Shown here one piece after another: positions 24,949 to 33,253 of a stretch of 54,496 nucleotides of DNA (its first letter is position 1; each line of letters begins with the position of its first letter). The stretch comes from an uncultured Sphingopyxis sp. (GTDB lineage Bacteria > Pseudomonadota > Alphaproteobacteria > Sphingomonadales > Sphingomonadaceae), in the NCBI GenBank assembly GCA_937873425.1, contig CALMYE010000027.1, positions 1 to 54,496 of the forward strand, read 5' to 3'. The notes under the pieces are model-generated. The model had not been told where the DNA came from, did no database searches, and worked only from the letters and a program-made list of their open reading frames with translations. The position numbers and the translations under genes are program-made.

Positions 24949-26268
24949 ATGAAATCGCTGACGCTCGCCTCGCTTCTCGCCCTGTCGCTCGCCTTCGCGC
25001 CCGCCGCCGCGGCGAAGCTGTCGAAGGCGGAGAGTGCGATGGCGCGGACGGTCGCGGCGGAGCAGGAACGCTCGATCGCGCTGCTCGAAAGGCTCGTCAA
25101 CCAGAACAGCGGCTCGCTCAACGCGGAGGGCGTCGAAAAGGTCGGCGCGATGATGCGCGCCGAACTCGAACCTTTGGGGTTCGAGGTGACCTGGAAGCCG
25201 CTGCCCGAAACCGGGCGCGCGGGCCATCTGATCGCGGTGCATAAGGGGCGGCCCGACACCAAGCGCCTGCTGCTGATCGGTCACCTCGACACGGTGTTCG
25301 AGCCCGATTCGCCCTTTCAGCGCTTCGAGCGCATGGGCGACAAGGCGAAGGGGCCGGGCGTCGGCGACGACAAGGGCGGCATGGTGGTGATCGTCGCGGC
25401 ACTGCGCGCGATGCACGCGGCGGGGACGCTGAAGGGCGCCAATATCGAGGTCCACCTGACCGGCGACGAGGAGGATACGGGCGATCCGGTCGAAATCGCG
25501 CGCGCCGACCTGCTCGCCGCGGGCAAGCGCAGCGACGTCGCGCTCGATTTCGAGGGGCTGGTGCGCGAGAACGGCGCCGACATGAGCGCAATCGCGCGGC
25601 GCAGCAGCGAGGCGTGGACGGTCACCGCGACCGGCAGGACCGGACATAGTTCGGGCATCTTCAGCGAGGGAACCGGCGACGGCGCCATCTATGAGCTGGC
25701 GCGCATCCTCCACCGTTTCCGCACCGAGCTGCCCGAACCGGACCTGACCTTCAACATCGGGCTGATTGCGGGCGGCGAGTATGCGGCGCTCGACGAGGCC
25801 AAGATCCGCGCGACCGCCAGCGGCAAGACCAACATCATCGCGCCGATCGCCATCGCGCGCGGCGACCTGCGCACCCTGTCGGGCGAGCAGGCGGCGCGGG
25901 TGAAGGCGAAGATGGCGGCGATCGTCGCCGAACATTCGCCGGGAACCGCCGCGACCCTCGCCTTCGACCCCGGCGGCTATCCGGCGATGGCGCCGACCGA
26001 CGGCAACCGCGCGCTGCTGGACCGGCTCAACGCCGTGAACCGCGACCTCGGCCTCGCCGAGATGGCGGCGCTCGATCCGCTGAAGCGCGGGGCCGCCGAC
26101 ATCAGCTTCGTCGCCCCCGACGTCGACTCGCTCGCGGGGCTGGGCGCCTATGCGACCGGCGGGCATGGCCCCGACGAAACCGTCGATCTGCCGAGCATCG
26201 AGCGGCAGGCGACGCGCGCCGCCATCCTTATGTCACGTCTCGCTGCTGAAAAACGCAACGCGCCTTGA
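24949..26268 (+). CDS. M20 family metallopeptidase, secreted
   Basis: A 439-residue zinc peptidase of the M20 (carboxypeptidase G2/ArgE-like) family with signal peptide MKSLTLASLLALSLAFAPAAAA, so periplasmic. Zinc and catalytic motifs are GHLDTVF, GPGVGDDKGGM and TGDEEDTGD, and a late GHGPDET histidine completes the site. A dimerisation/lid domain sits in the middle (SEAWTVTATGRTGHSSG). It probably trims C-terminal glutamate or dipeptides. GGAG eight bases upstream supports ATG 24949. The mobile element lies 102 bases upstream and may have replaced part of its original leader. Confidence 0.93.
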   Translation: MKSLTLASLLALSLAFAPAAAAKLSKAESAMARTVAAEQERSIALLERLVNQNSGSLNAEGVEKVGAMMRAELEPLGFEVTWKPLPETGRAGHLIAVHKGRPDTKRLLLIGHLDTVFEPDSPFQRFERMGDKAKGPGVGDDKGGMVVIVAALRAMHAAGTLKGANIEVHLTGDEEDTGDPVEIARADLLAAGKRSDVALDFEGLVRENGADMSAIARRSSEAWTVTATGRTGHSSGIFSEGTGDGAIYELARILHRFRTELPEPDLTFNIGLIAGGEYAALDEAKIRATASGKTNIIAPIAIARGDLRTLSGEQAARVKAKMAAIVAEHSPGTAATLAFDPGGYPAMAPTDGNRALLDRLNAVNRDLGLAEMAALDPLKRGAADISFVAPDVDSLAGLGAYATGGHGPDETVDLPSIERQATRAAILMSRLAAEKRNAP

Positions 26269-26332
26269 TTCATCCGCCGCACCGCTTAGGTAGCAATGTG
26301 ATACGCATTCGAACGCCGATGGGAGAAAGACT

Positions 26333-27769
26333 ATGAGCGACACCGAAACTCACCTGAAACAAAATTACATCGGCGGCCGATGGGTCGATTCGAAGGGCGG
26401 CAAGCTCCACGACGTCATCAACCCGGCGACCGAAGAAGCCGCGTCGACCGTCATCCTCGGCACCGCCGCCGACGTCGACGACGCGGTCGCGGCGGCGAAG
26501 GCGGCGTTCAAGAGCTTCTCGCAGACCACGCGCGAGGAGCGGCTCGCGCTGCTGAACCGCATCGTCGAGGAATATAAGAAGCGCGGCCCCGACCTTGCGA
26601 AGTCGATGGCGAGCGAGATGGGCGCGCCGGTCAGCTTCGCCGGCACCGCGCAGGTCGGCGCCGGCATCGGCGGCTTCCTCGGCACCATCGCCGCGCTTCA
26701 GGATTTCCAGTTCAGCGAGCAGCATGGTGCCAACACCGTCGTCTATGAACCGATCGGCGTCGTCGGCATGATCACGCCGTGGAACTGGCCGCTCAACCAG
26801 ATCGCACTAAAGGTCGCCCCCGCGCTCGCGGCGGGCAACACGATGGTGCTCAAGCCCTCGGAGGAATGCCCCGGCAACGCGGTGATCTTCGCCGAGATCC
26901 TCGACGCCGCGGGCGTGCCGCCGGGCGTGTTCAACCTGGTGCAGGGCGACGGCCCCACGGTGGGCGCCGCGATCAGCGCGCATCCGGGGATCGAGATGGT
27001 GAGCTTCACCGGATCGACCCGCGCCGGCATCCTCGTCGCCAAGGCGGCCGCCGACACGGTCAAGCGCGTGCATCAGGAACTGGGCGGCAAGTCGCCGAAC
27101 ATCGTGCTGCCCGACGCCGACCTCGAAACCGTACTGCCCCCGACGGTGCAGGGCGTGCTGGTCAACACCGGCCAGAGCTGCATCGCCCCGACGCGCATCC
27201 TCGTCCACAAGGAGCGCAAGCAGGAAGCGGTCGGCGTTATCAAGGCGATGTTCGACGGCACCCAGGTCGGCGACCCGCTGAGCGAAGGCGGCCATATCGG
27301 CCCCGTCGTCAACAAGGCGCAGTTCGACAAGATACAGGGCCTGATCCAGTCGGCGATCGACGAGGGCGCGACGCTCGAGACCGGCGGCACCGGCCTGCCG
27401 AGCAACGTCAACCGCGGCTATTATATCAAGCCGACCGTCTTCTCGGGCGTCACCCCCGACATGCGCATCGCGCAGGAGGAGATCTTCGGGCCGGTCGCGA
27501 CACTGATCGAATATGGCGACCTCGACGAGGCGGTCGAAATCGCCAACGATACCGAATACGGCCTTTCCGCCGTCGTCTCGGGCGACCCCGCCAAGGCCGC
27601 CGAGGTTGCGCCGAAGCTGCGCGCGGGCATGGTCGCGGTGAACAATTGGGGGCCCGCGCCGGGCGCACCCTTCGGCGGCTACAAGGCGTCGGGCAACGGC
27701 CGCGAAGGCGGGCTGTTCGGGCTGAAGGACTTCATGGAAGTGAAGGCGATCAGCGGGATACCGGCGTAA
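26333..27769 (+). CDS. NAD(P)-dependent aldehyde dehydrogenase
   Basis: A 478-residue cytoplasmic member of the aldehyde dehydrogenase superfamily. The catalytic cysteine is C283 in NTGQSCIAPTR and the general base E249 in HQELGGKSPN. The NAD-binding motif SFTGSTRAGI and substrate-channel motif ITPWNWPL are intact, as is EEIFGPVATLIEY. Overall similarity is to broad-specificity aldehyde dehydrogenases rather than to succinate-semialdehyde or betaine enzymes; the physiological aldehyde cannot be stated. A ribosome-binding site, GGGAGAAAG, precedes the ATG. It is monocistronic, followed directly by a family 1 repeat. Confidence 0.93.
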   Translation: MSDTETHLKQNYIGGRWVDSKGGKLHDVINPATEEAASTVILGTAADVDDAVAAAKAAFKSFSQTTREERLALLNRIVEEYKKRGPDLAKSMASEMGAPVSFAGTAQVGAGIGGFLGTIAALQDFQFSEQHGANTVVYEPIGVVGMITPWNWPLNQIALKVAPALAAGNTMVLKPSEECPGNAVIFAEILDAAGVPPGVFNLVQGDGPTVGAAISAHPGIEMVSFTGSTRAGILVAKAAADTVKRVHQELGGKSPNIVLPDADLETVLPPTVQGVLVNTGQSCIAPTRILVHKERKQEAVGVIKAMFDGTQVGDPLSEGGHIGPVVNKAQFDKIQGLIQSAIDEGATLETGGTGLPSNVNRGYYIKPTVFSGVTPDMRIAQEEIFGPVATLIEYGDLDEAVEIANDTEYGLSAVVSGDPAKAAEVAPKLRAGMVAVNNWGPAPGAPFGGYKASGNGREGGLFGLKDFMEVKAISGIPA

Positions 27770-27779
27770 TCTTGTTCTC

Positions 27780-27903
27780 CCTTCCCCTTCAGGGGAGGGG
27801 CAGCGAGACTTGCGGACTTGTCCGCTAGTCGCAGCGGGGTGGGCCGCGATGCCTGTGCAAGGCCGATGGCCCCACCCCAACCCCTCCCCTGAAGGGGAGG
27901 GGC
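27780..27903. repeat. Recurrent hairpin-doublet repeat, family 1, copy B
   Basis: About 124 bases, inverted relative to copies at 12819 and 50757. It starts with CCCTTCCCCTTCAGGGGAGG, continues CAGCGAGACTTG...CTAGTCGCAGCGGGGTGGG, and ends CCCCAACCCCTCCCCTGAAG followed by GGGAGGGG. It fills the gap between the aldehyde dehydrogenase and argJ. Confidence 0.9.
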
Positions 27904-27940
27904 TTTTGCTTTGCCTCCGGCGCAGCTAAACGCCCCCACC

Positions 27941-29167
27941 ATGACCACCCGTTCCCCCCTCGCTCCCGCATCCTTCCCGGCGCTGCCCGAAATCGCGGGC
28001 GTCACGCTCCGCGTCGCGCGCGCGCGCTACAAGGAATGGGACCGCTGCGACCTGACCTATGTCGAGCTAGCGCCCGGCACCACGGTCGCGGGCGTGTTCA
28101 CCCGCAATATCTGCTGCTCGTCCGAGGTCGAACTCGGCCGCGAGCAGGTGAAGCGCGGCGCGGCGCGCGCGCTGATCGTCAACGCGGGCAACAGCAACGC
28201 CTTCACCGGCTATCGCGGCCGCGAGGCGGTCGAGCAGATCATGGAACAGGTCGCGGGCCATCTCGGCTGCGCGCCCGGCGAGGTGTTCGTCAGTTCCACG
28301 GGCGTCATCGGCGTGCCGCTACCCAAGGACAAGGCACACGAAGGCGTCGCCGCGGCGCTGACCGCACAGCCCTGTTCGTGGGAGGCCGCCGCCGAGACGA
28401 TCGGCACCACCGACACCTTCGCCAAGGGCGCGCATGCGAGCGCCGTGATCGGCGAGCGCACGGTGCAGGTCGCGGGGATCGTCAAGGGTTCGGGGATGAT
28501 CGCGCCCGACATGGCGACGATGCTCGGCTATATCTTCACCGACGCCGCGGTCGCGCCCGCGCTGCTGCAGGCGATGCTGAGCGAGGGGACGGGGGGCAGC
28601 TTCAACGCGATCACCGTCGACAGCGACACCTCGACCAGTGACACGGTGCTGCTCTTCGCGACCGGACGGGCCGGCAATGCACCGCTGGCGTCATGGGAGG
28701 ATGCCGGCGCCGACGCGCTCTATGCTGCGATCCGGCAGGTCGCGCTCGACCTCGCGCATCTGGTGGTGCGCGACGGCGAGGGCGCGTCGAAATTCATCGA
28801 GGTGCAGGTGAGCGGCGCGGTGAGCGACGACAGCGCCAGACGCGTCGCGCTGTCCATCGCCAATTCGCCGCTGGTCAAGACCGCGATCGCGGGCGAGGAC
28901 GCCAACTGGGGCCGCGTGGTGATGGCGGTGGGCAAGGCGGGCGAACCCGCCGACCGCGACCGCCTCGCGATCCGCTTCGGCGACCATTGGGTGGCGAAGG
29001 ACGGCCTGCCGGTCGAAGGCTATGACGAGGCGCCGGTCGCGGCGCATCTGAAAGGCCAGGACATCCGCATCGGCGCCGACCTGGGATTGGGCCAAGGCCG
29101 CGCGACCGTGTGGACCTGCGACCTGACGCACGGTTACATCAGCATCAACGCCGATTACCGGAGCTGA
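27941..29167 (+). CDS. argJ: Bifunctional ornithine acetyltransferase/N-acetylglutamate synthase
   Basis: A 408-residue precursor of the arginine pathway enzyme that recycles acetyl groups between N-acetylornithine and glutamate. The autocleavage and catalytic threonine is T193 in SGMIAPDMATMLGYIFTDA, so the protein splits into alpha and beta chains. Conserved ends include VFTRNICCSSEVELGR, NAGNSNAFTG and DLTHGYISINADYRS. ATG 27941 is used; the frame is open to 27911 through the tail of the preceding repeat, which is unlikely to be coding. Whether it also accepts acetyl-CoA cannot be read from sequence. No other arginine genes are near. Confidence 0.96.
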   Translation: MTTRSPLAPASFPALPEIAGVTLRVARARYKEWDRCDLTYVELAPGTTVAGVFTRNICCSSEVELGREQVKRGAARALIVNAGNSNAFTGYRGREAVEQIMEQVAGHLGCAPGEVFVSSTGVIGVPLPKDKAHEGVAAALTAQPCSWEAAAETIGTTDTFAKGAHASAVIGERTVQVAGIVKGSGMIAPDMATMLGYIFTDAAVAPALLQAMLSEGTGGSFNAITVDSDTSTSDTVLLFATGRAGNAPLASWEDAGADALYAAIRQVALDLAHLVVRDGEGASKFIEVQVSGAVSDDSARRVALSIANSPLVKTAIAGEDANWGRVVMAVGKAGEPADRDRLAIRFGDHWVAKDGLPVEGYDEAPVAAHLKGQDIRIGADLGLGQGRATVWTCDLTHGYISINADYRS

Positions 29168-29187
29168 ACGACCTCCACTCCAATCCT

Positions 29188-29288
29188 GTCATGCTGAACT
29201 TGTTTCAGCATCCATGGCCTTCACTCGCGTCAAACATAGTGCTGATGGAGAGGGCCGACCATGGACCCTGAAACAAGTTCAGGGTGAC
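29188..29288. repeat. Hairpin-doublet repeat between argJ and trxA
   Basis: Arms 29188-29217 and 29259-29288 are inverted copies with four mismatches. Each arm folds on itself (ATGCTGAA with TTCAGCAT; ACCCTGAA with TTCAGGGT), and the differences between arms are paired changes that keep both stems. It lies between the ends of two converging genes and could stop transcription from both sides. Confidence 0.8.
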
Positions 29289-29309
29289 GAAAACAGGGAA
29301 GGCTATCCT

Positions 29310-29630
29310 TTACAGCGCCCCTTCCAGCCAGCCCTTCAGCGCGCTCTTGGGCGCGGCGCCGACCTTGGTGTCGGCGATCTCGCCGTTCTTGAACAGGATC
29401 ATCGTCGGGATGCCGCGCACGCCATATTTGCCCGGCGCGTCGGGATGGTCGTCGATGTTGAGCTTGGCGATCACCACCTTGCCCGCCAGCTCGTCCGAAA
29501 TCTCTTCGAGCGCCGGGCCGATCTGCTTGCACGGGCCGCACCATTCGGCCCAGAAATCGACGAGCACGGGGGTGTCGCTGTCGAGCACGTCGGCCTGAAA
29601 GCTGGCGTCGCTGATCGCTTTGGTTGCCAT
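29310..29630 (-). CDS. trxA: Thioredoxin 1
   Basis: A 106-residue cytoplasmic thioredoxin with active site [13 protein letters not shown] and cis-proline motif [12 protein letters not shown]. It reduces disulfides in ribonucleotide reductase, peroxiredoxins and other targets using electrons from thioredoxin reductase. Length and motifs are complete. It is the last gene of a leftward run after addA, separated by 32 bases, and ends near a bidirectional repeat. AGGAGA lies upstream of ATG 29630. Confidence 0.97.
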   Translation of the reverse strand: MATKAISDASFQADVLDSDTPVLVDFWAEWCGPCKQIGPALEEISDELAGKVVIAKLNIDDHPDAPGKYGVRGIPTMILFKNGEIADTKVGAAPKSALKGWLEGAL

Positions 29631-29662
29631 CGGGGAATCTCCTGAATCTTCTTTGCCTCAAG

Positions 29663-32600
29663 CTAGGGGGTCGCCGCGTCCGGCTCAAGGGTGGAACCCG
29701 GCAAATTCGCCTTGGTTGCCGCCAAGCCGGGCTTGTGCGCATCGAGCAGCGCGTCGCCGAGCAGAATCAGCTTCGGTCCCGCCGTATAGAGCAAAGCCGC
29801 CTCGACCCGTTTCCCCTTGAAGATCACGCCCAGCGCTTCGCGATAGGCCGCCATCTGCCGCAGATAGGCGGGCGCGACCTCCGCCGCGCTCGCGGGAATA
29901 TGGCGCCCGGTCTTGTAGTCGATCACCATCACCGCCGCGTCGGTCACCAGCAGCCGGTCGACGATCCCCGCGACGACCGCGCCGCCCGCGACCACCGCCG
30001 ATAGCGGCACCTCGGCGAGGCTGCCGGGACCGAAGAGCGCGGCGTGGGCGGGATCGTCGAGCACCGCCAGCACCTCATCGACCAGCGCGCCGCCCGCCGC
30101 CTCGCCCAGTTCGGGCGCCTGCATTGCCAGCCAGTGCAGCGCCGCCGGCCGCCGCCGCGCGGGCGCGACCGGCGGCAGCCGCTCGAACAGCGAATGGAGC
30201 AGCAGCCCGCGCGACACCGCCGCGGCGCGCGCCGTGCCCTGCGGCGGCGTCGCGACATCGTCCTCGCCGAGCGCCGAGGGCGCGAGCGGGCGCGGCGGGC
30301 GGGCTTCCTCGGGCGCGGGCGCATGCGCCCAGTCGGGCAGTAGCAGCGGCGGAGGCGCGGCTTTCACCGCCTTCGCCTTCTTCGCCCATTTGCCCGCGTT
30401 GGCGCGGTGGACGCGGCGGCGGTTCCACACCGGCCCCGCATCTTCCCAATCCAGATTCATGCCGGCCAGCACCGCATCGGCGGTGGCGTGCCAGCTTCCC
30501 TCGGGCACCGTGCGGTCGGCCTTTTTCGTCACGCCCGCGACGACGAGGATTTCCTCGGCGCGCGTCATCGCGACATAGAAGAGCCGCCAATGCTCCTCGG
30601 CCGCCGCCTTCGCCGCCGCCTCATAGGCCTCGGCGAGCCTGCCGTGCCGCTCGTCGGCGGGGACCGCGAAGACGGGCAATTTCTCGCGCCCCTCGACATC
30701 GACGCTGAACGGGCGATGCCCGATCCCGGCGTCGTCGGTCGCGTCGGCGAGGATGACGATCGGCGCCTGCAACCCCTTCGAGCCGTGGACCGTCATCACG
30801 CGCACGACGTCGCTGCGCGCCTCGGTCTGGCGCTTGATGTCGCTCGCGCTGCCCTCGACCTGCGTCAGGAAGCCGAGCAGCGACAGTGTCTCGCGCGCCT
30901 CGAACGCCAGCGCCTGGTTGAGCAATTCGTCGATCGGATCGCGCGCCTCGCGCCCGAGCCGCGCATAGAGCTTGCGCCGCCCGTCGATCGGCCCCGACAG
31001 CAGGGTTTCGAGGAAGCGGAAGGGCGTGGTGTAGTCGGCCATGCCGAGCAATTGGCGCAGCGCCACCATCGTCGCGGCGGGCATGTCATCCTCCTGCGCG
31101 CGCAGATGCGCCCAGATCGGGGTGCGCCCGCGCGCCTTGGTGCGCGCATAAAGTTCGTCCTGCGACCAGCCGATCAGCGGCGAGACGAGCAGCGCGGCGA
31201 GGTTGAGGTCGTCGAGCGGCTGCACCGCGAAGCGCATCGCCGCCATCAGATCCTGCACGGCGAGCGGCTGGGCCAGCGCGAAGCGGTCGACGCCCGCGAC
31301 CGGCACATGCAGCGCCTGCAGGCGGGCGACGATCCGCGCGGCGAGATCGCGGCGGCGGCGCACGAGGATCATCACGTCGCCCGGCGCGACGGGGCGGCCG
31401 TCCTTGCCGTGGTCGATCCACTGTTTCACCTCGCCCGCGATCGCGCGCGCGAGGCGCATCGAGGCGGGGTCCGATGCCGGGGCGCTCGTATCGCCGCCGG
31501 CCTCGTCGCCCTCGCCCGCGTCCGCCGCCGCTGCGTCCAGCGCCTTGTCGACCGGCAGCGGTTCCCACAATTCGACCTGCCCGGCGTGGACTTCGCGGTG
31601 CGGCCGGTGCAGCGGCTCGCTGCCGTCCAGCCCCATCGCTTCGGTCCCGCCCGCCGCGAGCCAGGCATCGACGACCTTCAGCACCGCCGGGGTCGAGCGA
31701 TAGTTGGAGACGAGATCGACCTGCCGGAAATCCTGCCCCACACGCGCGCCGAGCCCGTGGAACAGGTCCCGCGCGGTCGCGAAGGCCTTGGGCTCGGTCC
31801 CCTGGAAGCCGAAAATCGCCTGCTTGCGGTCGCCGACGGTGAACAAAGTGCGCGCGCGCTCCACATCCTTCGCATGGACCGCGAAAAATTCCTCCGCCAG
31901 CGACAGGACGATGCCCCATTGGCGCATGTTCGTGTCCTGCGCCTCGTCGACCAAAATATGGTCGGTGCGCTGGTCGAGCTTGAAGCGCACCCATTCGCCG
32001 AAGCTGCTGACGCGCAGCAGCGAACCCGCGAGCGTGATCAGATCGTCGAAATCGGCGAGCCCCTTCTCGCGCTTCGCCAGCGCATAACCCGCGGCAAAGC
32101 GGCTGCCGAGCTTCCACGCCGCCGCCAGCTCGTCGGCGACGCGCATAGCGGTGGCGGTACCGCGCAGCGCGGTGGCCGCCTCGACGATCCGCACCGCGCT
32201 GTCCACGCAGTCGGTCATCCGCCCCTTGTCGCCCGCGAAGTCGGCGCGCAGTTCGCCCTTGCCGGTCAGGAAGCAGCCGATCAGCTCGTCCAGCATCGCC
32301 GCGCGCGCCGCGGCATCGGACATCAGCCAGCCGACCATCACGTCCGAACAGGCTTCGCCGGTTTTCGTCCCCCACGCGGAGCCGCTCGCCGCGACCGCTC
32401 GGATGTCGTCGTCGGAAACCACACCCGCCGCCAATTCTTCGACGATCCACGCATCGGGGTCGCCGCCGGGCAGATCGAACGCCGCGCGCAGATCGTGCGC
32501 CGCGGGCGGCAGCGCCGCGCCCGGCCCGCCGAACACCGCCGCGCAGCTCGACAGGAAGGACAGCGCCGCATCGGGGCCGAGCCGCCGCGACAGGTTGGCG

Positions 32601-33253
32601 GCGGCCTCGCGCAGCTCCTCTTCTTCACCCCTCCTCTTCAGAGGAGGGGCAGCGAGACTTGGTTCGGCGAAGCCGGACCTAGTCGCAGCGGGGTGGCGTC
32701 CCGCACCGGCGTCCACCCCCCCAAACCCCTCCTCTGAAGAGGAGGGGCTCAGGAGTTCGCCCAGCACCCGCCGCTTGAGCGTCTCCGCCTCATCCTCCTC
32801 GATCGGACGGAAGCCGGGGAGCAGCTTCGCCTCCAGCGGAAAGCTCGCGAGCAATGTCTGGCAGAAGCTGTGGATCGTCTGCACGCGGATCGCGCCGCCC
32901 GGGCTGTCGATCACCGTCGCGAACAGCGAGCGCGCGCGCTCCATCAGCCCCGGCCGGTCCCAGTCGAGCCCGAGCGCGCGCAGGTCGAGCCGCAGATCGC
33001 CCTCGCCCATCCGCACCCATGCGGCGAGCCGCTCGTGGATGCGGTGCGCCATCTCCGCCGCGCCCGCCTTGGTGAAGGTGATGCAGAGGATCGATTCGGG
33101 CGCCTCGCCTTCCAGCATCAGCCGCAGCACGCGCGCCGACAGCACCTGCGTCTTGCCCGTTCCCGCCGACGCGCCGAGCCACACATGGTGCGCGGGATCG
33201 GCGGCGGCGCCCTGCCGCAGGTCGAGCGTCGCAAGGCCGGAAGGCTTGCTCAT
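29663..33253 (-). CDS. addA: Double-strand-break repair helicase-nuclease AddA
   Basis: A 1196-residue UvrD-like helicase with a RecB-type nuclease domain; with AddB it resects DNA ends for RecA loading. Walker A is GASAGTGKT at 27-35, motif Ia CITFTKAGAAEMA at 57-69, Walker B VDEAQDTN, motif VI VMTVHGSKGL and FYVAMTRAEE, and the nuclease Asp D1112 in VIDYKTGR. ATG 33253 overlaps the addB stop (ATGA). Residues about 170-209, SPSSSEEGFGG to PPLKRRG, are encoded by an in-frame copy of the family 1 intergenic repeat inserted between helices ahead of ANLSRRLGPDAALSF; they are not part of the normal fold. The gene otherwise looks intact. Confidence 0.95.
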   Translation of the reverse strand: MSKPSGLATLDLRQGAAADPAHHVWLGASAGTGKTQVLSARVLRLMLEGEAPESILCITFTKAGAAEMAHRIHERLAAWVRMGEGDLRLDLRALGLDWDRPGLMERARSLFATVIDSPGGAIRVQTIHSFCQTLLASFPLEAKLLPGFRPIEEDEAETLKRRVLGELLSPSSSEEGFGGVDAGAGRHPAATRSGFAEPSLAAPPLKRRGEEEELREAAANLSRRLGPDAALSFLSSCAAVFGGPGAALPPAAHDLRAAFDLPGGDPDAWIVEELAAGVVSDDDIRAVAASGSAWGTKTGEACSDVMVGWLMSDAAARAAMLDELIGCFLTGKGELRADFAGDKGRMTDCVDSAVRIVEAATALRGTATAMRVADELAAAWKLGSRFAAGYALAKREKGLADFDDLITLAGSLLRVSSFGEWVRFKLDQRTDHILVDEAQDTNMRQWGIVLSLAEEFFAVHAKDVERARTLFTVGDRKQAIFGFQGTEPKAFATARDLFHGLGARVGQDFRQVDLVSNYRSTPAVLKVVDAWLAAGGTEAMGLDGSEPLHRPHREVHAGQVELWEPLPVDKALDAAAADAGEGDEAGGDTSAPASDPASMRLARAIAGEVKQWIDHGKDGRPVAPGDVMILVRRRRDLAARIVARLQALHVPVAGVDRFALAQPLAVQDLMAAMRFAVQPLDDLNLAALLVSPLIGWSQDELYARTKARGRTPIWAHLRAQEDDMPAATMVALRQLLGMADYTTPFRFLETLLSGPIDGRRKLYARLGREARDPIDELLNQALAFEARETLSLLGFLTQVEGSASDIKRQTEARSDVVRVMTVHGSKGLQAPIVILADATDDAGIGHRPFSVDVEGREKLPVFAVPADERHGRLAEAYEAAAKAAAEEHWRLFYVAMTRAEEILVVAGVTKKADRTVPEGSWHATADAVLAGMNLDWEDAGPVWNRRRVHRANAGKWAKKAKAVKAAPPPLLLPDWAHAPAPEEARPPRPLAPSALGEDDVATPPQGTARAAAVSRGLLLHSLFERLPPVAPARRRPAALHWLAMQAPELGEAAGGALVDEVLAVLDDPAHAALFGPGSLAEVPLSAVVAGGAVVAGIVDRLLVTDAAVMVIDYKTGRHIPASAAEVAPAYLRQMAAYREALGVIFKGKRVEAALLYTAGPKLILLGDALLDAHKPGLAATKANLPGSTLEPDAATP
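32628..32747. repeat. Family 1 hairpin repeat inserted in frame inside addA (copy C)
   Basis: A 120-base copy bounded by CCCCTCCTC-TTCA-GAGGAGGGG and its inverted counterpart, with the interior CAGCGAGACTTGGTTCGGC...CTAGTCGCAGCGGGGTGG. Its length is exactly 40 codons and it has no stop in the addA frame, so the reading frame is preserved. Same orientation as copy B. Confidence 0.92.
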
